64,000 bases of DNA, taken from assembly GCA_027382625.1 (NCBI GenBank), contig JAJKFJ010021810.1:124001-188000 (forward strand). The letters are read 5' to 3'. The DNA is from Tetmemena sp. SeJ-2015. Its lineage: Eukaryota > Ciliophora > Spirotrichea > Sporadotrichida > Oxytrichidae. Under the pieces are notes generated by a model. That model saw only the letters and a list, made by a program, of their open reading frames with translations. It searched no databases and was not told where the DNA came from. Position 1 is the stretch's first letter; the number at the start of each line of letters is the position of its first letter. The translations under genes and the position numbers were made by a program. This document shows, piece by piece, positions 1 through 11,200 of the stretch.

Positions 1-1101
1 AATTGCATAGAAATATAAGAACAGGAAACATCCTCTTCTCAGAGCCTAACAAGTTAAATCTAAAGCTCATAGACTTTGACGTAGCAGGCACTAAGACAAT
101 TGAGACAGTTATGATTTATGGGGGTAAGGGTGGACTACATGGCCCCTACTACTGCGCCCCTGAGATCTTCAATAACGAAGGTAGCGACCGCTCTGACATT
201 TGGAGTGCAGGAGTGGTGCTCTACTTCTTGCTCTATGGGTGCATTCCCTTCGATGGACCTTTCGACGAGGCAATAGAAAGAATCAAGAGAGGCAGATTCG
301 ACTTAGACAGACTAGGTACTACAGTTTCTGCCGAAGCCAAAGACCTGATCAGGTTGATGTTCTCACAAAATCAGAGGGACAGACCCTCAGCTGAATCATA
401 ATTGAATTTGTATTCTCTATTATGAAGAGGCACTTAAGCATCCTTGGTTCGCAAAGGCACAGAAAGGAGACTATAAAGACAAGACTCTAGGTACCACTCT
501 GGACAATATTCGCCAGTTCTCAGCAGGTGGCAAGCTCAAGCAAGCTTTTATATATTTATTACTTTAAGCTTTGCTTGGATTCTTCACCTCTAAGTTGCTT
601 TCACAGGATGAGATAAACAAACTGGACAATGAGTTCAAGCTGTTCGATAGCGAGGGTGAAGGATACATCACTCCCGAAGACTTGCACGAAGGCTCTCTTT
701 CACTATCAAGGGTATCGACCTCAACGAGCAGGAACTGGAGGAGATCATCAAGAAGGTGGATGCCGACAACAATATAAGTAGAGGTTTTTACTCTTGCAGT
801 TATCTCTATTCATTTTGAGAATGGAAAGATAAACTACAAGGAGTTCCTGATGGTATCTATGAATTAAGACCAGCTACTGACTAATGATAGACTGGAGGCA
901 GCCTTCCGCATGTTTGACAAGAACGGAGACAACGAAGTCTCAGTGGAAGAGATCAAGAGCATGTTCGACCAGGTCAAAGGAGGCAGTGGAATAGACGAGA
1001 AGATGATCCTCAGAGCTATCTCTGAGGTCGACAGGAAGGGCAAATCCAGTCTTAAGTTCAACGAGTTCAAGGCTGTTATTGAAAGACTCTTCCAAAATTG
1101 A
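1..1101 (+). CDS. CDPK-like kinase with EF-hands, 5' end missing, catalytic Asp replaced
   Basis: C-terminal part of a calcium-dependent protein kinase. Seen: kinase subdomains VIb to XI, with the catalytic loop reading LHRNIRTGNIL (HRD changed to HRN), LIDFDVA in place of DFG, then YCAPEIF (APE motif) and DIWSAGVVLY. EF-hand loops follow: DSEGEGYITPED, DADNNGKINYKE, DKNGDNEVSVEE and a degenerate DRKGKSSLKFNE. The frame holds only after removing the IESs at 392-422, 542-565 and 771-819, plus a short disruption near 695-702. Stop TGA at 1099-1101. In active family members the HRD aspartate is the catalytic base and DFG binds magnesium. Asn here suggests a pseudokinase or a strongly altered kinase that may still sense calcium. 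The N-terminus lies left of the window. Confidence 0.85.
392..422 (+). other. IES, 31 bp, pointer TGAA
   Basis: Removal joins PSAE to EALKHPWF in the CDPK-like gene. Direct repeat TGAA at 392-395 and 423-426; AT-rich inside; no GT-AG ends. Confidence 0.9.
542..565 (+). other. IES, 24 bp, pointer AAGCTTT
   Basis: Seven-base direct repeat at 542-548 and 566-572. Removal restores GKLKQALLGFF in the CDPK-like gene. Confidence 0.9.
695..702 (+). other. Possible 8-bp IES, pointer CT
   Basis: The frame must change between DLHE and GIDLNEQELEE. Removing 8 bp between two CT copies restores it. A 2-bp pointer is weak and a sequence error would look the same. Confidence 0.35.
771..819 (+). other. IES, 49 bp, pointer AAT
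   Basis: Removal completes the second EF-hand loop DADNNGKINYKE in the CDPK-like gene. AAT at 771-773 and 820-822. Confidence 0.9.
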
Positions 1102-1448
1102 ATTATTCTATCACTGGATCTTATCATAGTATTTGCAGTATCCCTTAATTTTAAGCTCTAAAGATAGCAATATGTTAAAGTTTGGTCATGAAATAAAGTT
1201 GAGAATAATAGAAGGTGGTTCTCACATGGACATTTGCTGTTGCTGTTTTAAGTTTGAAGAAAGGAGGTCTTCCTATCTTGGCTCATTTGTCTCCATGGAA
1301 GTGCCTTTTTCTCCGATCAAGCTGCTCTTGTCACTTGATAGTCCAAGTTAAATTATAAGTTAAGTTTCTAAGCAAATCCGCTCATCAAACTTGAGAAAGT
1401 AGTTGAGCTCAGCCCCTTCTCTAAAATTATAGAAAAATCATTCACCAA

Positions 1449-3167
1449 TCATCTCATTTAATAATTCTCTACTCTTGTGCCATAGTCAGAATCAACCATG
1501 TAAAAGATCTTGAGCATATTTTGCTACACTCTCTTCTCAGCTTGGCCAAGGGAGTAGCAAATGTTATCGATCAAGTGGTCTCTCTCATTGGCTGAAAGCA
1601 CTTTGTTGTAGAAGATTCTAACTTGTTCAAAATCGTCTGTTTGAGCTGCCAATGGGGCGTGGGCGTACCGACCTGTAAATCCTCTCAAAGCAAATGGGCG
1701 ATCTGCTACCGAAGTGTCTACAATAGTAAACATGCTTTTACATTAAGGTTTAAGATAGGCTTGATGTCAGTGGCTGTGAATTCAATAGAACCTGCTGATT
1801 GACCTTCGAATTGGGTGTTCTGATAGTAGGCAACACTCTTTGCATTATTTTGGAGTACATTCATCTACCCGTCCTACTGGAAGTTATTGAGGGAGAAGGG
1901 ACAATTAATCGGGATCTGCTCGTGGTTGGTGCCTAGTCTGTGCAGCTAAGTGTCATAGTAAAGGAACAGCAATATTTACTAAAATATAATCTATTAACAA
2001 CCTTCCTTGAAGTAGTCTATCGTTCGTTGGTTCTATGCCTGGGACGAGGTTGGCAGGATTGAAAGCAGATTGCTCTACCTCAGCGAAATAGTTCTTGATA
2101 TTTCTGTTTAAGACGAGTCTTCCTACTGGGATCAGAGGGTAGTCAGCATGAGGCCAGACCTTGGTCACATCATAGATGTCCCATTTGTAAGCCTCTCCCT
2201 CTGCCTCAGGAATCAACTGCACGTACATCGACCAAGTAGGATGTTGCCCGTTTTGGATCGACTCATAAAGGTCTAAAGAAGAGAAGTAAGGCTGGATTCC
2301 TCCAGTTGTCAGAGCTTCCTGATTAGTGAAATAGAAACACACTTGTAAAATATCTTAACTAAGGTAAGTTGAAATTCTTGATTCCTTGTTCAGTCTTGAA
2401 GGTGTACTTAACGAAGAAAGCTTGGCCTTGTTAATTCACCCATTTGAAAGCGTTAGCTGAGTAGGCATTCATGTGGCGGTACCCAGCGGGAGTGCCTCTG
2501 TCGGTGTACTGAATAGTAACTGCGTGGATTGACTCTGGCACTTGAGAGAAGAAATCCCACATGGAGGTAGGGTCAAAAAAGTTCTTGACTGGATGAGGCT
2601 TCATCGCATGGAAGAAGTCGGGCCCTTGCATCGGATCACGAATAAAGAACACTGGGAAGTTAACTCCAAGGAAATCGTAGTTCCCTTCTTCAGTGTAAAA
2701 TTTGGCAGCGAAGCCTCTGATGTCTCTCAGCAAATCCGAGCCACCTTTTGGGCTGATGGTTGTGGAGAGTCTTGCAAAGATTTGAGTCCTCTTGCCCACA
2801 TTTGACAGAAATCCTGCTTTGCAGAACTTAGAGACATCGTGAGTAACTTCAAAGTAGCCATGGGCACCCATACCCTGAGCATGAGCTGCTCTCTCGGGAA
2901 CGCGTTCTCTATCAAATTTCTGTAGCTTATTCAAGAGAACATTATCTTGAAGCAGGATGGGGCCGCGTGGACCACCTGTCAACGTGTGAGTGTTGCTCTC
3001 AATTGGAATGCCTGCACTCGTAGTCATCAAAGGACCAAGTCCTACATTTTCAAAAGAAATCCTCTAAATTTTCAAACTTAAGAGCTAAATCAATTGTGAG
3101 TGATCTGGTGCACATTCTTGGGATGGGAGATCGAAGTCCCTGTGTAATGGTGTTAGTGTGGATGCAT
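1449..3167 (-). CDS. CAT: Catalase (heme, monofunctional)
   Basis: Breaks down hydrogen peroxide to water and oxygen, usually in peroxisomes. Seen: N-terminal MTTSAGIP and [13 protein letters not shown], the distal-heme histidine block [20 protein letters not shown], the [14 protein letters not shown] block, then QGRLFLYYDTQLHRLG, which carries the proximal tyrosine region after IES removal. Start chosen at the ATG complementary to 3165-3167 because a His-rich leader (MHPHQHHYTGTS) runs in frame into the catalase body once the IES at 3049-3095 is removed. Four IESs (17, 31, 43 and 47 bp) are removed. The remaining 1581 nt encode 526 residues, a normal small-subunit catalase length. TAA/TAG codons occur at Gln positions. 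No obvious C-terminal SKL-type peroxisomal signal; the predicted end is NYQMR. Confidence 0.95.
1730..1746 (-). other. IES, 17 bp, pointer TTA (minus strand)
   Basis: In catalase; restores [22 protein letters not shown] copies on the + strand at 1727-1729 and 1744-1746. Confidence 0.85.
1969..1999 (-). other. IES, 31 bp, pointer TGTT (minus strand)
   Basis: In catalase; restores LLQGRLFLYYDTQLHRLG around the heme-ligand tyrosine. AACA on the + strand at 1965-1968 and 1996-1999. Confidence 0.92.
2333..2375 (-). other. IES, 43 bp, pointer ATTTCA (minus strand)
   Basis: In catalase; joins EQGIKNF to [16 protein letters not shown] on the + strand at 2327-2332 and 2370-2375. Confidence 0.9.
3049..3095 (-). 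other. IES, 47 bp, pointer AAT (minus strand)
   Basis: In catalase; joins the His-rich leader VHQITHN to [15 protein letters not shown] on the + strand at 3046-3048 and 3093-3095. Confidence 0.85.
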
Positions 3168-3436
3168 TTGATTGGTTGTTGTTACTCTCTAGAAGATTTT
3201 GATTCTTATATTTATTAGACCCTTACTATTTATACCCAAAACCCGTTTAAAAATATCCAGATTCCTCAACCCAGAATTAATTAATCCTCTTCTATAGATA
3301 CACCTTCCACTCTGATTCATCATCCAATGAGAAAGATTACTGAGAAAATAGATCATCATCATAATCATACCTTTCTTCTAATAAATTTATAGAAAGATTT
3401 TACTAAAAGTTTATATAGAGGAGGAGGAGGACCAAA

Positions 3437-5812
3437 ATGAGGATAATTTTGTTGCAGGATCTGACTGTGAGACCTTAGGACAAGAAATATGTGGTAGATT
3501 AGATGGCCAAGGTGCTAGACATAAAGATGAAAGTGAAGCCCTTTGACAAGATAAACATGAACTTCAGTTCTGAGCTTGGGGACGTCGCTGCCTTCAAAAG
3601 AAGACAGGCAAACAGTCTTAGTAAAAATATACTTAAGAATGCCAGCTCCAATCTTCCTTTAAATAGCTATAACACAATAATTATCACTAGTTTCTTGAAT
3701 GATGGTTTACAGGTGTAACTAGTTTCTTAGAAGCAGGCATAATTCTCAAGACTTCCAAATCTTTCCCCACCTAATTAACCTTCCTCTAAATTCAAGCAAA
3801 GTTAGAAGTTTCTTTCAAGGCTTCAGCAATACAAACAGAGTGGTATCAGCTAAAAAAGCATATAGGATACAACTTATAGTCCATATGGGAGGGATTTGCA
3901 GGTCAAGTAAACCTCTATGAATTCATATCCCTTCTAAATTGGCTCATAGCAACATCAGAATATTTTAACACTGGACCCATAATAAGTTTAACAACATTTT
4001 GGAGAGTGGGATGAAAGAATCCCTGACTTTAAGGATGACAATTATCTGAAATGAATATAAAAATTTCATTATCTTTAGAACTTTAAGACCAAAATACCTT
4101 TGGAGCAACTGGCTGATTCCAAAAATCAAACGATAGAATACCAGCCTATCTCAAATGACGACACTCTTGAAAATTTGAGGCAAGGCTTTCAGCTTATGAA
4201 GCCTTCAAGCTCCGTAAGCAAAGTGGGAGGTCATGAAATATATTCTATGGATGGAGATGATGAACCACGTGAGCAGTCCGCGATTCCAGATTAAGTCTAT
4301 GAGAAATTTTTCCGCTTCAACGTTCCAGTCTCTGATTAGCCAGAGACAAAGATGTCGAGAAGGAGGCGCCATTAGAAGCAGCAGATTTTATTCTAGCAGT
4401 AAATTAACCAATAACAGAGCTTACTAGACCCTACTGGACTATCTTAAAATCATGTCATAAGTTAAATGAACTCCACTGGGAGACTCCTATCATAAAACAG
4501 TAGCCAAAGCCCTGATAAGTAGCACGGATATGAAACTGCCTAATAATATCTCTCTCCTTCCTCTAAGTATCAGTCTGCTGCTTCCTAACTTCAAGCCATG
4601 GTCTTTCGAAGTGGAGCAGGTTTCGATATGGTGGAGGACCCTGCAGCACATCACAACTCAAAGACTAGTTTCAACTTCTTCAAATATGTTAAGTAGAATG
4701 AAATTTTCAAGCAGCAAAGGCTAGCCTAAATGAAATACTCACATCTAGAAGCGCAATAAACTGCAAGTATAAGCAGAATATCTCCTGATAAAACTGAGAA
4801 GCCACTTATAAGACAGTCCTAAATGCTAAAGTCTCAAAGCTAGGGATAGATCGGCATCAGAGAAGGGACTGTTGCATTTGGAAATGCGAAAGGAACGACT
4901 CGCATTGGGGTGGGTTTGCCTTAGATCCCTCAGAGTGTGAGTAATTTAATATCAGTAGGTTTTGACAATCCTCACAAGTATCGCCAAATGATGCCTTTGA
5001 AGGAGACTATCGATGTTGACTTTAGGCGGAAGCATTTGCACAAGAAGCTTGAAAAACTAGGAAAGGCTAACAGAGAGTATGAGAGTACAAAGCTTAGATA
5101 AAAGCTGAAGCAGAGCTAGGAGTAGATGCTGAGTTAGTAGAGTCTCTCTCAGCTGCATAATGAAGACTCTGATAGAAGTCCAAAGCGCTTTGGCGGCTCA
5201 TCAGTTCGAGAGGACAACAGATCAGTGACTAACATGAGTCAAAACACTCACAACAGACAGCTTACCCAAGAGGAGAAGTAGAGGCTTAAGTAAAAGAAGA
5301 AATAGGAGAAAGAAGATATGGAGAAGTTAAACTACCTGCTTTAAAACTGTCTGGGTGATGATAACCTGACTAAGTATACACAGTAGTTCAATCACATGAA
5401 CTTCGATATGATATTGGAGCTAGTTGAGAGGGACCTTAATTCTTCGACTTCACTGCTTGTAGCTTTTCAGGATAGTACTTATGTGATACCTTAGATCGAG
5501 GAGATTCACAAGAATCTGAATGAGATAAAGCAGAAGAAGAAAAAGGAGAAGGACTTATTTGAGAAGATCCAAATGGAGGAGAGGAAAGAGCAGTCTCTCT
5601 TTGAAAAGGCGAGGACTTTCAATCCGAAGACTGTGGATTAACAATTGTAGGGAGAGGCTGATAAGCAAATTCAGAAGGCTGTTCAGGAATTGAATAGCAT
5701 GAATGGAAACATGAAAGAGATCCTAAGTCACTATGGTGGCTTGAAAAAATACTACAAGGAGTTTGAAACCATGCTAAACAAAGAGCCTGGGGAAGATGAA
5801 GAGGATAATTGA
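3437..5812 (+). CDS. Hypothetical protein, basic and Gln-rich with C-terminal coiled coil
   Basis: Family not recognised. One long reading frame in ciliate code, starting MRIILLQDLTVRPQDKKY and ending EPGEDEEDN before TGA at 5810-5812. One 30-bp IES (4048-4077, pointer GAA) is removed, leaving 2346 nt and 781 residues. The N-terminal third is polar and Gln/Ser rich. The last 250 residues are Glu/Lys/Gln rich with heptad-like runs (for example KQKKKQEKEDMEKLNYLL and IEEIHKNLNEIKQKKKKEK) and are probably coiled coil. No membrane segment or signal peptide. Next gene on the same strand starts 130 bp downstream. A structural or scaffold role is only a guess. Confidence 0.7.
4048..4077 (+). other. 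IES, 30 bp, pointer GAA
   Basis: Removes an in-frame TGA and joins DDNYL to NFKTKIPLEQLAD in the 781-residue unknown protein. Confidence 0.85.
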
Positions 5813-5941
5813 TATTTTCAGATTTGAATTGATTTTAATTTCTTAAACGTTACTAATAGATATTAGGATTTGATATCAAGAAGAATTGAAAGTAAATGTA
5901 ACCCTAATTAGAGAATTAAATTAAAATTATAAACTTGATTG

Positions 5942-8131
5942 ATGGATCTGAATGAGTACCTGATTAACACAAATGAACACTTTAAGAGCCCTGAAATGTT
6001 CAAGAGAAGGATCAGCACACAGATCTAGCACATCAGAAATAAGAAGAAGACTAGTGAACTCATCAAGCTCATCAATTTTTATAATGACTACCAGCACTAG
6101 GGCAAGGAAATTCCTTTTATAGACATGAATGGCAGCGACATCAATTTGGTCAGTCAAGACGATAAGATCATCAACTTTGAAAACTCCTCACAGCCACTTC
6201 TCAATCCAGTTGTTGACAACTTCTACCATAAGAGGTTCTCAAACGAGGCTACTAAAAAATCCTCTGGAAGCTTCAGAGTTAATCCGTTTCCCAATGTCAA
6301 TGCACCTAAGTTTTAATCTCCTATCCGACCCAATCTCAGATAAATTGAAGAAACTATTCTCTAAAATGTGATTGTTTTCTGAGGGATTGTCTCAATTATT
6401 TGGTATAATAGTTCGTTAAATGATAGTTACAGGTAAACAGCTTCTGCAATTAAGACTCCTATAATTTAAGGAGAGAACTTTTATCAGAACAGAAATAGAC
6501 CCATGAACCAAATAAACAGCATGGCTTCTTCCAAGTCTAACTTAAACGCTACTTAAAATGCCAACAACCAAGGCTTCGTTTTGAACAATTTCTACAACTC
6601 TACTTAGCCTATCCATTCCACTGAGACTTTTCTCAGCAGTAATTCAAACTTAATGATCAACCAATTATGATATTATATGTTACCACCCTGAGTTGAAGCG
6701 GCTGCAGTTTGAGCACTTAAACAAAGAAAGACAGAGACAGTTCAAGAGCAGCAACGACTTCATTAATTTTCAGACTGTGTAGCAGTACATAGACTAGTGC
6801 TTCAATCACCCGCAGTTCATTCGAAGGTGGGCTGACTTAAAGAAGCAAGCACAAAGGGAGTCCCTCATCACTTAGAAAAGAGAAAAGGAAGAGTCCTAGA
6901 AGATTCATTCAAGGTTTAGTCAAACCAACAGCCTCATTCTAGGCGCTGGTAAAACTGGAAGCATAGAAACAAGAGATAGAGAGAGTATGGACAAAAATAT
7001 GTCTCAGCAAGGAAAGAGAGTAGGCTTCCAAAGAGGCAGCATTGATAGTTCAAAGAAATTGTCTGATGCAGAAATGAGGTTTAGTGTAGGTAGTATTATT
7101 AAAGTCTCTTCAGAAACTCGTTCACAAGTCCAAAAAGGCTAGAGTAATATGAGAAGCAGTAATGAAGATGTAAATGCTGTTGTTGGGAATAAGAAGTAAA
7201 TAATGGTTGAGGACATAGAAGTAGAGGATATAGATTTACCTAACTTAAAGAGGGTTAAGAACAATTCTTATGCTGATAAGAGGACACTCTAGAATTAGAA
7301 GATAAAGGCTCAAGACCCATAATAGAACTTAATCTCCGAGGAATAGAGAGAACTCATGAATGTTTCATCACCTCCCTCAACACATAAATTTGCACGCATG
7401 GCTACTTCAATCAGGCCTGCTCCCCATAAAAGGGTAGACACAGGTGGAGGTCACAGCACACCTAAGTAATAGAGCTCTTCGCCCTTGAATGATTTTCTAG
7501 CTCATTAGGGGCAAAGCGTGTTCTCGCCTAAGACTCCTAACAAGCATGCTCACAATGGAGGAGGAAAGTTTCAATTTATCGGGCTTAGTCAAGCTGAGAT
7601 GATGGTGAAGTTTGAAGAGATAATAAAGCAGAATATATTCTACTAAGAACTTTTCAAGCTAGGTTTCAACTTAGATTCACTGGACAGATCGCTCAGGACT
7701 CTCGAGAAGGAAGAAAAGCTTATGCTGAAAATTATTGCTTAGAAATACCTTTTATATTAGCTGATGTACAATATATTAGACATGCTGTTCAGGACAGATA
7801 AACTCAAGCACATTTTCCCACCTCTTAAAATGCGGCAGTTCAAGAAGTCAAATGCAAGAAGGAATGTTTTTAACTGTGTCTTTATTTTTTAAGGTACGAC
7901 TATAAGGAGCGTGAGCTGATGACTGCTCTTGGAGGGAATCAAGAGGACACTGATTTCTTTGGAGATGCGAGTAAAGCAATTCAACTCACGAAGCAGAAAG
8001 AAGCTTAGCTTTTGAAGAGAGGCATCTAAATGAGTGAAAGCCTTCAAAAGCGCAAGATCAAGCAGAGACACATAAACGAGAAGAGTTTAGATGTCATAGA
8101 GTAAAATAAATTAAAGTCTAGTCTAAAGTGA
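5942..8131 (+). CDS. Hypothetical hypotrich protein, 697 residues
   Basis: Not assigned to a family. Starts MDLNEYLINTNEHFKSPEMF and ends DVIEQNKLKSSLK before TGA at 8129-8131. Three IESs are removed (54, 10 and 32 bp with pointers AAATG, TATG and AAGG), leaving 2094 nt, an exact multiple of three. The middle is Ser/Asn/Gln rich and probably disordered. A predicted helical block near the C-terminus (FEEIIKQNIFYQELFKLGF through LMYNILDMLFRTDKLKHI) looks folded, followed by a basic tail. No transmembrane helix. The consistent pointer joins make this a real gene rather than open frame by chance. Confidence 0.7.
6364..6417 (+). other. IES, 54 bp, pointer AAATG
   Basis: Length divisible by three but containing a TGA; removal joins EETILQN to DSYRQTASAIK in the 697-residue unknown protein. 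Confidence 0.85.
6666..6675 (+). other. IES, 10 bp, pointer TATG
   Basis: Removes a TGA and restores MINQLCYHPELKRLQFEHL. Only 6 bp lie between the two pointer copies. Confidence 0.85.
7863..7894 (+). other. IES, 32 bp, pointer AAGG
   Basis: Joins SNARR to YDYKERELMTALGG. A GT...AG reading is possible inside, but only the AAGG join restores the frame. Confidence 0.85.
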
Positions 8132-8239
8132 TAATAAATTATTACAAACTAAGATATGAAAGATTTATACACCTCACTCATTATATGATGATTAATTTGA
8201 GAGTGATTGGAAGGGAAGTAAAGAAATAATTGATTTGAA

Positions 8240-11200
8240 ATGGCAGATCATCAAACAACTTTGCTTTCTAAAATCAATCTCCCATCCTCTTCCCCAATAA
8301 ACTCTACAAAGTAACATCTCATTCAGAGCTTGGGGCAGACTTATCAAAATAGTCCTAAGAATGCAGACAGATCAAATGATCATTCTCCATTCAGGGCAGT
8401 GGCTCAGTAAAGAATAACTGGAACCATCGGACTGGAAAAATAAAATCCCTAGGTTCAAAGTACCTTCGCAAATAACAATAACAAGTCCACTCTCTCCTTC
8501 ATATACAATCATCTTAGATATATTACTTTGCACATATAATAAAACTCTGCAGGTGGGACAAGTGGGATATTAGATGCAATAAATAACTCAGGCACAGATG
8601 GGGTGATTCCAGCTGGCCCTGGCAAAACAAATCTCTCTAGAATCTTGAGCGGAGTAAAACAGAGGTAATAATCCATTGGCTCTGGTTCTGCGATGCCTGG
8701 GGGTTATGGTACCAGCGATCCAGCCTCCACTGCAAATTCAAGTTTCTTGAATGGACCTATAAGCAGCTCGGGCCTGAATGGTAGTTTCATTGGAGGGGGC
8801 GGAAGTAACTTCACAGCGTTTTCCAAGACCTCAGTAGCGAAAAATTCAGGGGGCGTTCCCAACTTCCAACTGAACTAAGGATTGAAGGCTCGCGGAAAGA
8901 ATTTGGATTCATTCCTTAAGGATGAGGAGGAGCAAGATCAATCCCTAGAGGAGAGTAAGTTCGGGATGGGAAGCGGGGTTGGAGGAGAATTGTTTAAGAC
9001 GCAAGATAGTTCCTCAATGAATAAGAGTTTCAACAACACCAATAACTCTAATGTGGGATAGCTCACTACTTTAGACAAGCTAGGATTAATTAAGCCGGTA
9101 GAAAATAAGGCTAGTAACCTAAAGAAGAAAATAAAAATGTAAGTATAGGCTTCAATGGATATTTGGTAATAACTGATAATCGTAAAAAAGTAATCCTAAC
9201 TTAAATTTCGCTTATAGGAACAACATCTCTTTTCAAGGATAGCAGCCCGTGATCGCTCACAGTCAGATGGCTCTAGTTGATAATGACACTACTGAGAAGT
9301 ATGACTTACCTCCAAACCCGTTATCTGGACTAGGGGTTCTTCCTCTAAATCCAAGTCAGAAGCCATTTAACATTAATGAGTTCCTAACAAAGAAGGAAAT
9401 GCAAAACGCCAACGTGTACACTACAAATCCTTTCGCAGAGTAGATAGAAGAGTACAAGAGTAAAAATTTCAAGCCTGAGAGAGCAATCTAGGATATCTTT
9501 ACTAAGGGCTTAGATGGAGTCGAGAATTTAATATCTATTGTTGATCATTAAAAAGGGATTATTAAATTAGAAAGTTAAAAATTCAGACGCACCACGACCG
9601 CAACTAGCACAGTTCCCTTTCCTGAAGGCTTTCTGTTTGTAATCCATAGCTGGGCGTGAGTTCTGAAAGAGCATGGATATGCATCCGAAGCCCGGGAATG
9701 GGAGCTCCTCACTGAAGATAATCAAAGTGAGTGGTCCCACTCACCTCTAATCCTGTTAGCTGGAGGACGATATCTATGGGCAAACACTCAGTCCATGCAG
9801 TCTGACAGCAAGCAGACGCTACGAGCAGCGACCTTGCTCTTCCCGGTCCATGCTACCGGATTTTCTCCTTTAGGTTTTTTGGAATGTCTGCAGAATCCGC
9901 GTTCTCTGCTCAGAATTATGAGGTCGGAGGGTGCCACTGTTTTAATATCCCTATTCGCTGGTAGGTTTGTGTGCGTCATATAATGCGTACAGCAATAATC
10001 ATTGAATCACGCCTATCTTATTTTCCTGGGAGGCCCTTAATCCCTTAATTATATATTATTTAATTCCCTTAATTATTTTATGGAGGCATTGGAGTGAAGA
10101 ATGCTAATCAAGGGAAGAGTGAACTCTCGAAAGTGGCAAGGAACTTAGCAATGCCTATGAGTGTTCAAGTGAGCAGGTAAAATTCATTAGAGCGACTTGA
10201 TGTTCTCGAACCAGCTGCAAATAAGAAGAATTTAAAAGTTTAAGACGAGCAGCTAGATAATTTAGATGATGTAGGAGGGGCTGAAGTCATCACGCGAAAG
10301 CGTCCAGGTTCTGCAATTAAAAATGCAGTCAACATCACAGCGACGGAGCCTGTTATTGTTTTATTCATATATTATAATTGTTGACATGCAACAGCCTCCA
10401 CCTACAAAAAAGAAAATATTCTCTCCCTTTATAATTATAAAATCCTTAATTATTTTGCCAATTTAACGATAATTAAAAAGATCATAAAGAAGAAGAATGC
10501 AGATGGCACTGTTGAAAATTAGACCATAATCGTTCAGAGCAAGGCAAGTCAAAACTAAGAAGCAAAAAAACCAGTTCCTAAAATGGAATTTGAAAAGACT
10601 GAGGTTGTAGACCTACAGACTAGAAGTAACCCACATCAAAATCAAATGCCTCCACCACTCTCGAGTGTATTGCAAGATAATAGTGGCGGCAGCTAGCCAA
10701 CTCAAGCAGCTCCAGCAACCGAAGAACCTAAAAAGAAGGTTAAAAAGATTATCATTAAAAAGAAGAAAGTGAATACTGCCGCTCCTCAGCCAGTTTAATT
10801 TATAGTCTATATTTAATAGGAAGAGGTAAAACATGAAGAGCAGAAGTAAGTAGAAAAAGTGGAGGAGCCTCAAGTTCACCAACCTGCTCCAGTCATTACA
10901 AAGCCAATAAAGAAAATTGTGATTCCAAAGAAGACTCCTTCTCACCCGGAGCCCTCCTCCGTTTAGGAAGTGGCCAAACCTTAATAAACAACTTACTAAG
11001 AGTCTCTGAATAAGATAACCACTGCAGCTTAGGAAAATTCTCGCGCACCTGCTATCTAGAGCAACAATCTTATGTAAACTCCAATCGCTTCGAACACTTA
11101 GAACTCAGATGGAAAAGAGAGCAGTCAGGAGAGGAGGATTGAATCTATGATACTGAAAATGAATCAGAGAATGGATGCTTAGGAGAAGCAAATTATAACA

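Noticed and set aside
7863..7894. Intron in the 697-residue unknown gene (GTGTCT...TTTAAG)
   Set aside because: Splicing at these sites does not restore the frame; the AAGG pointer join does.
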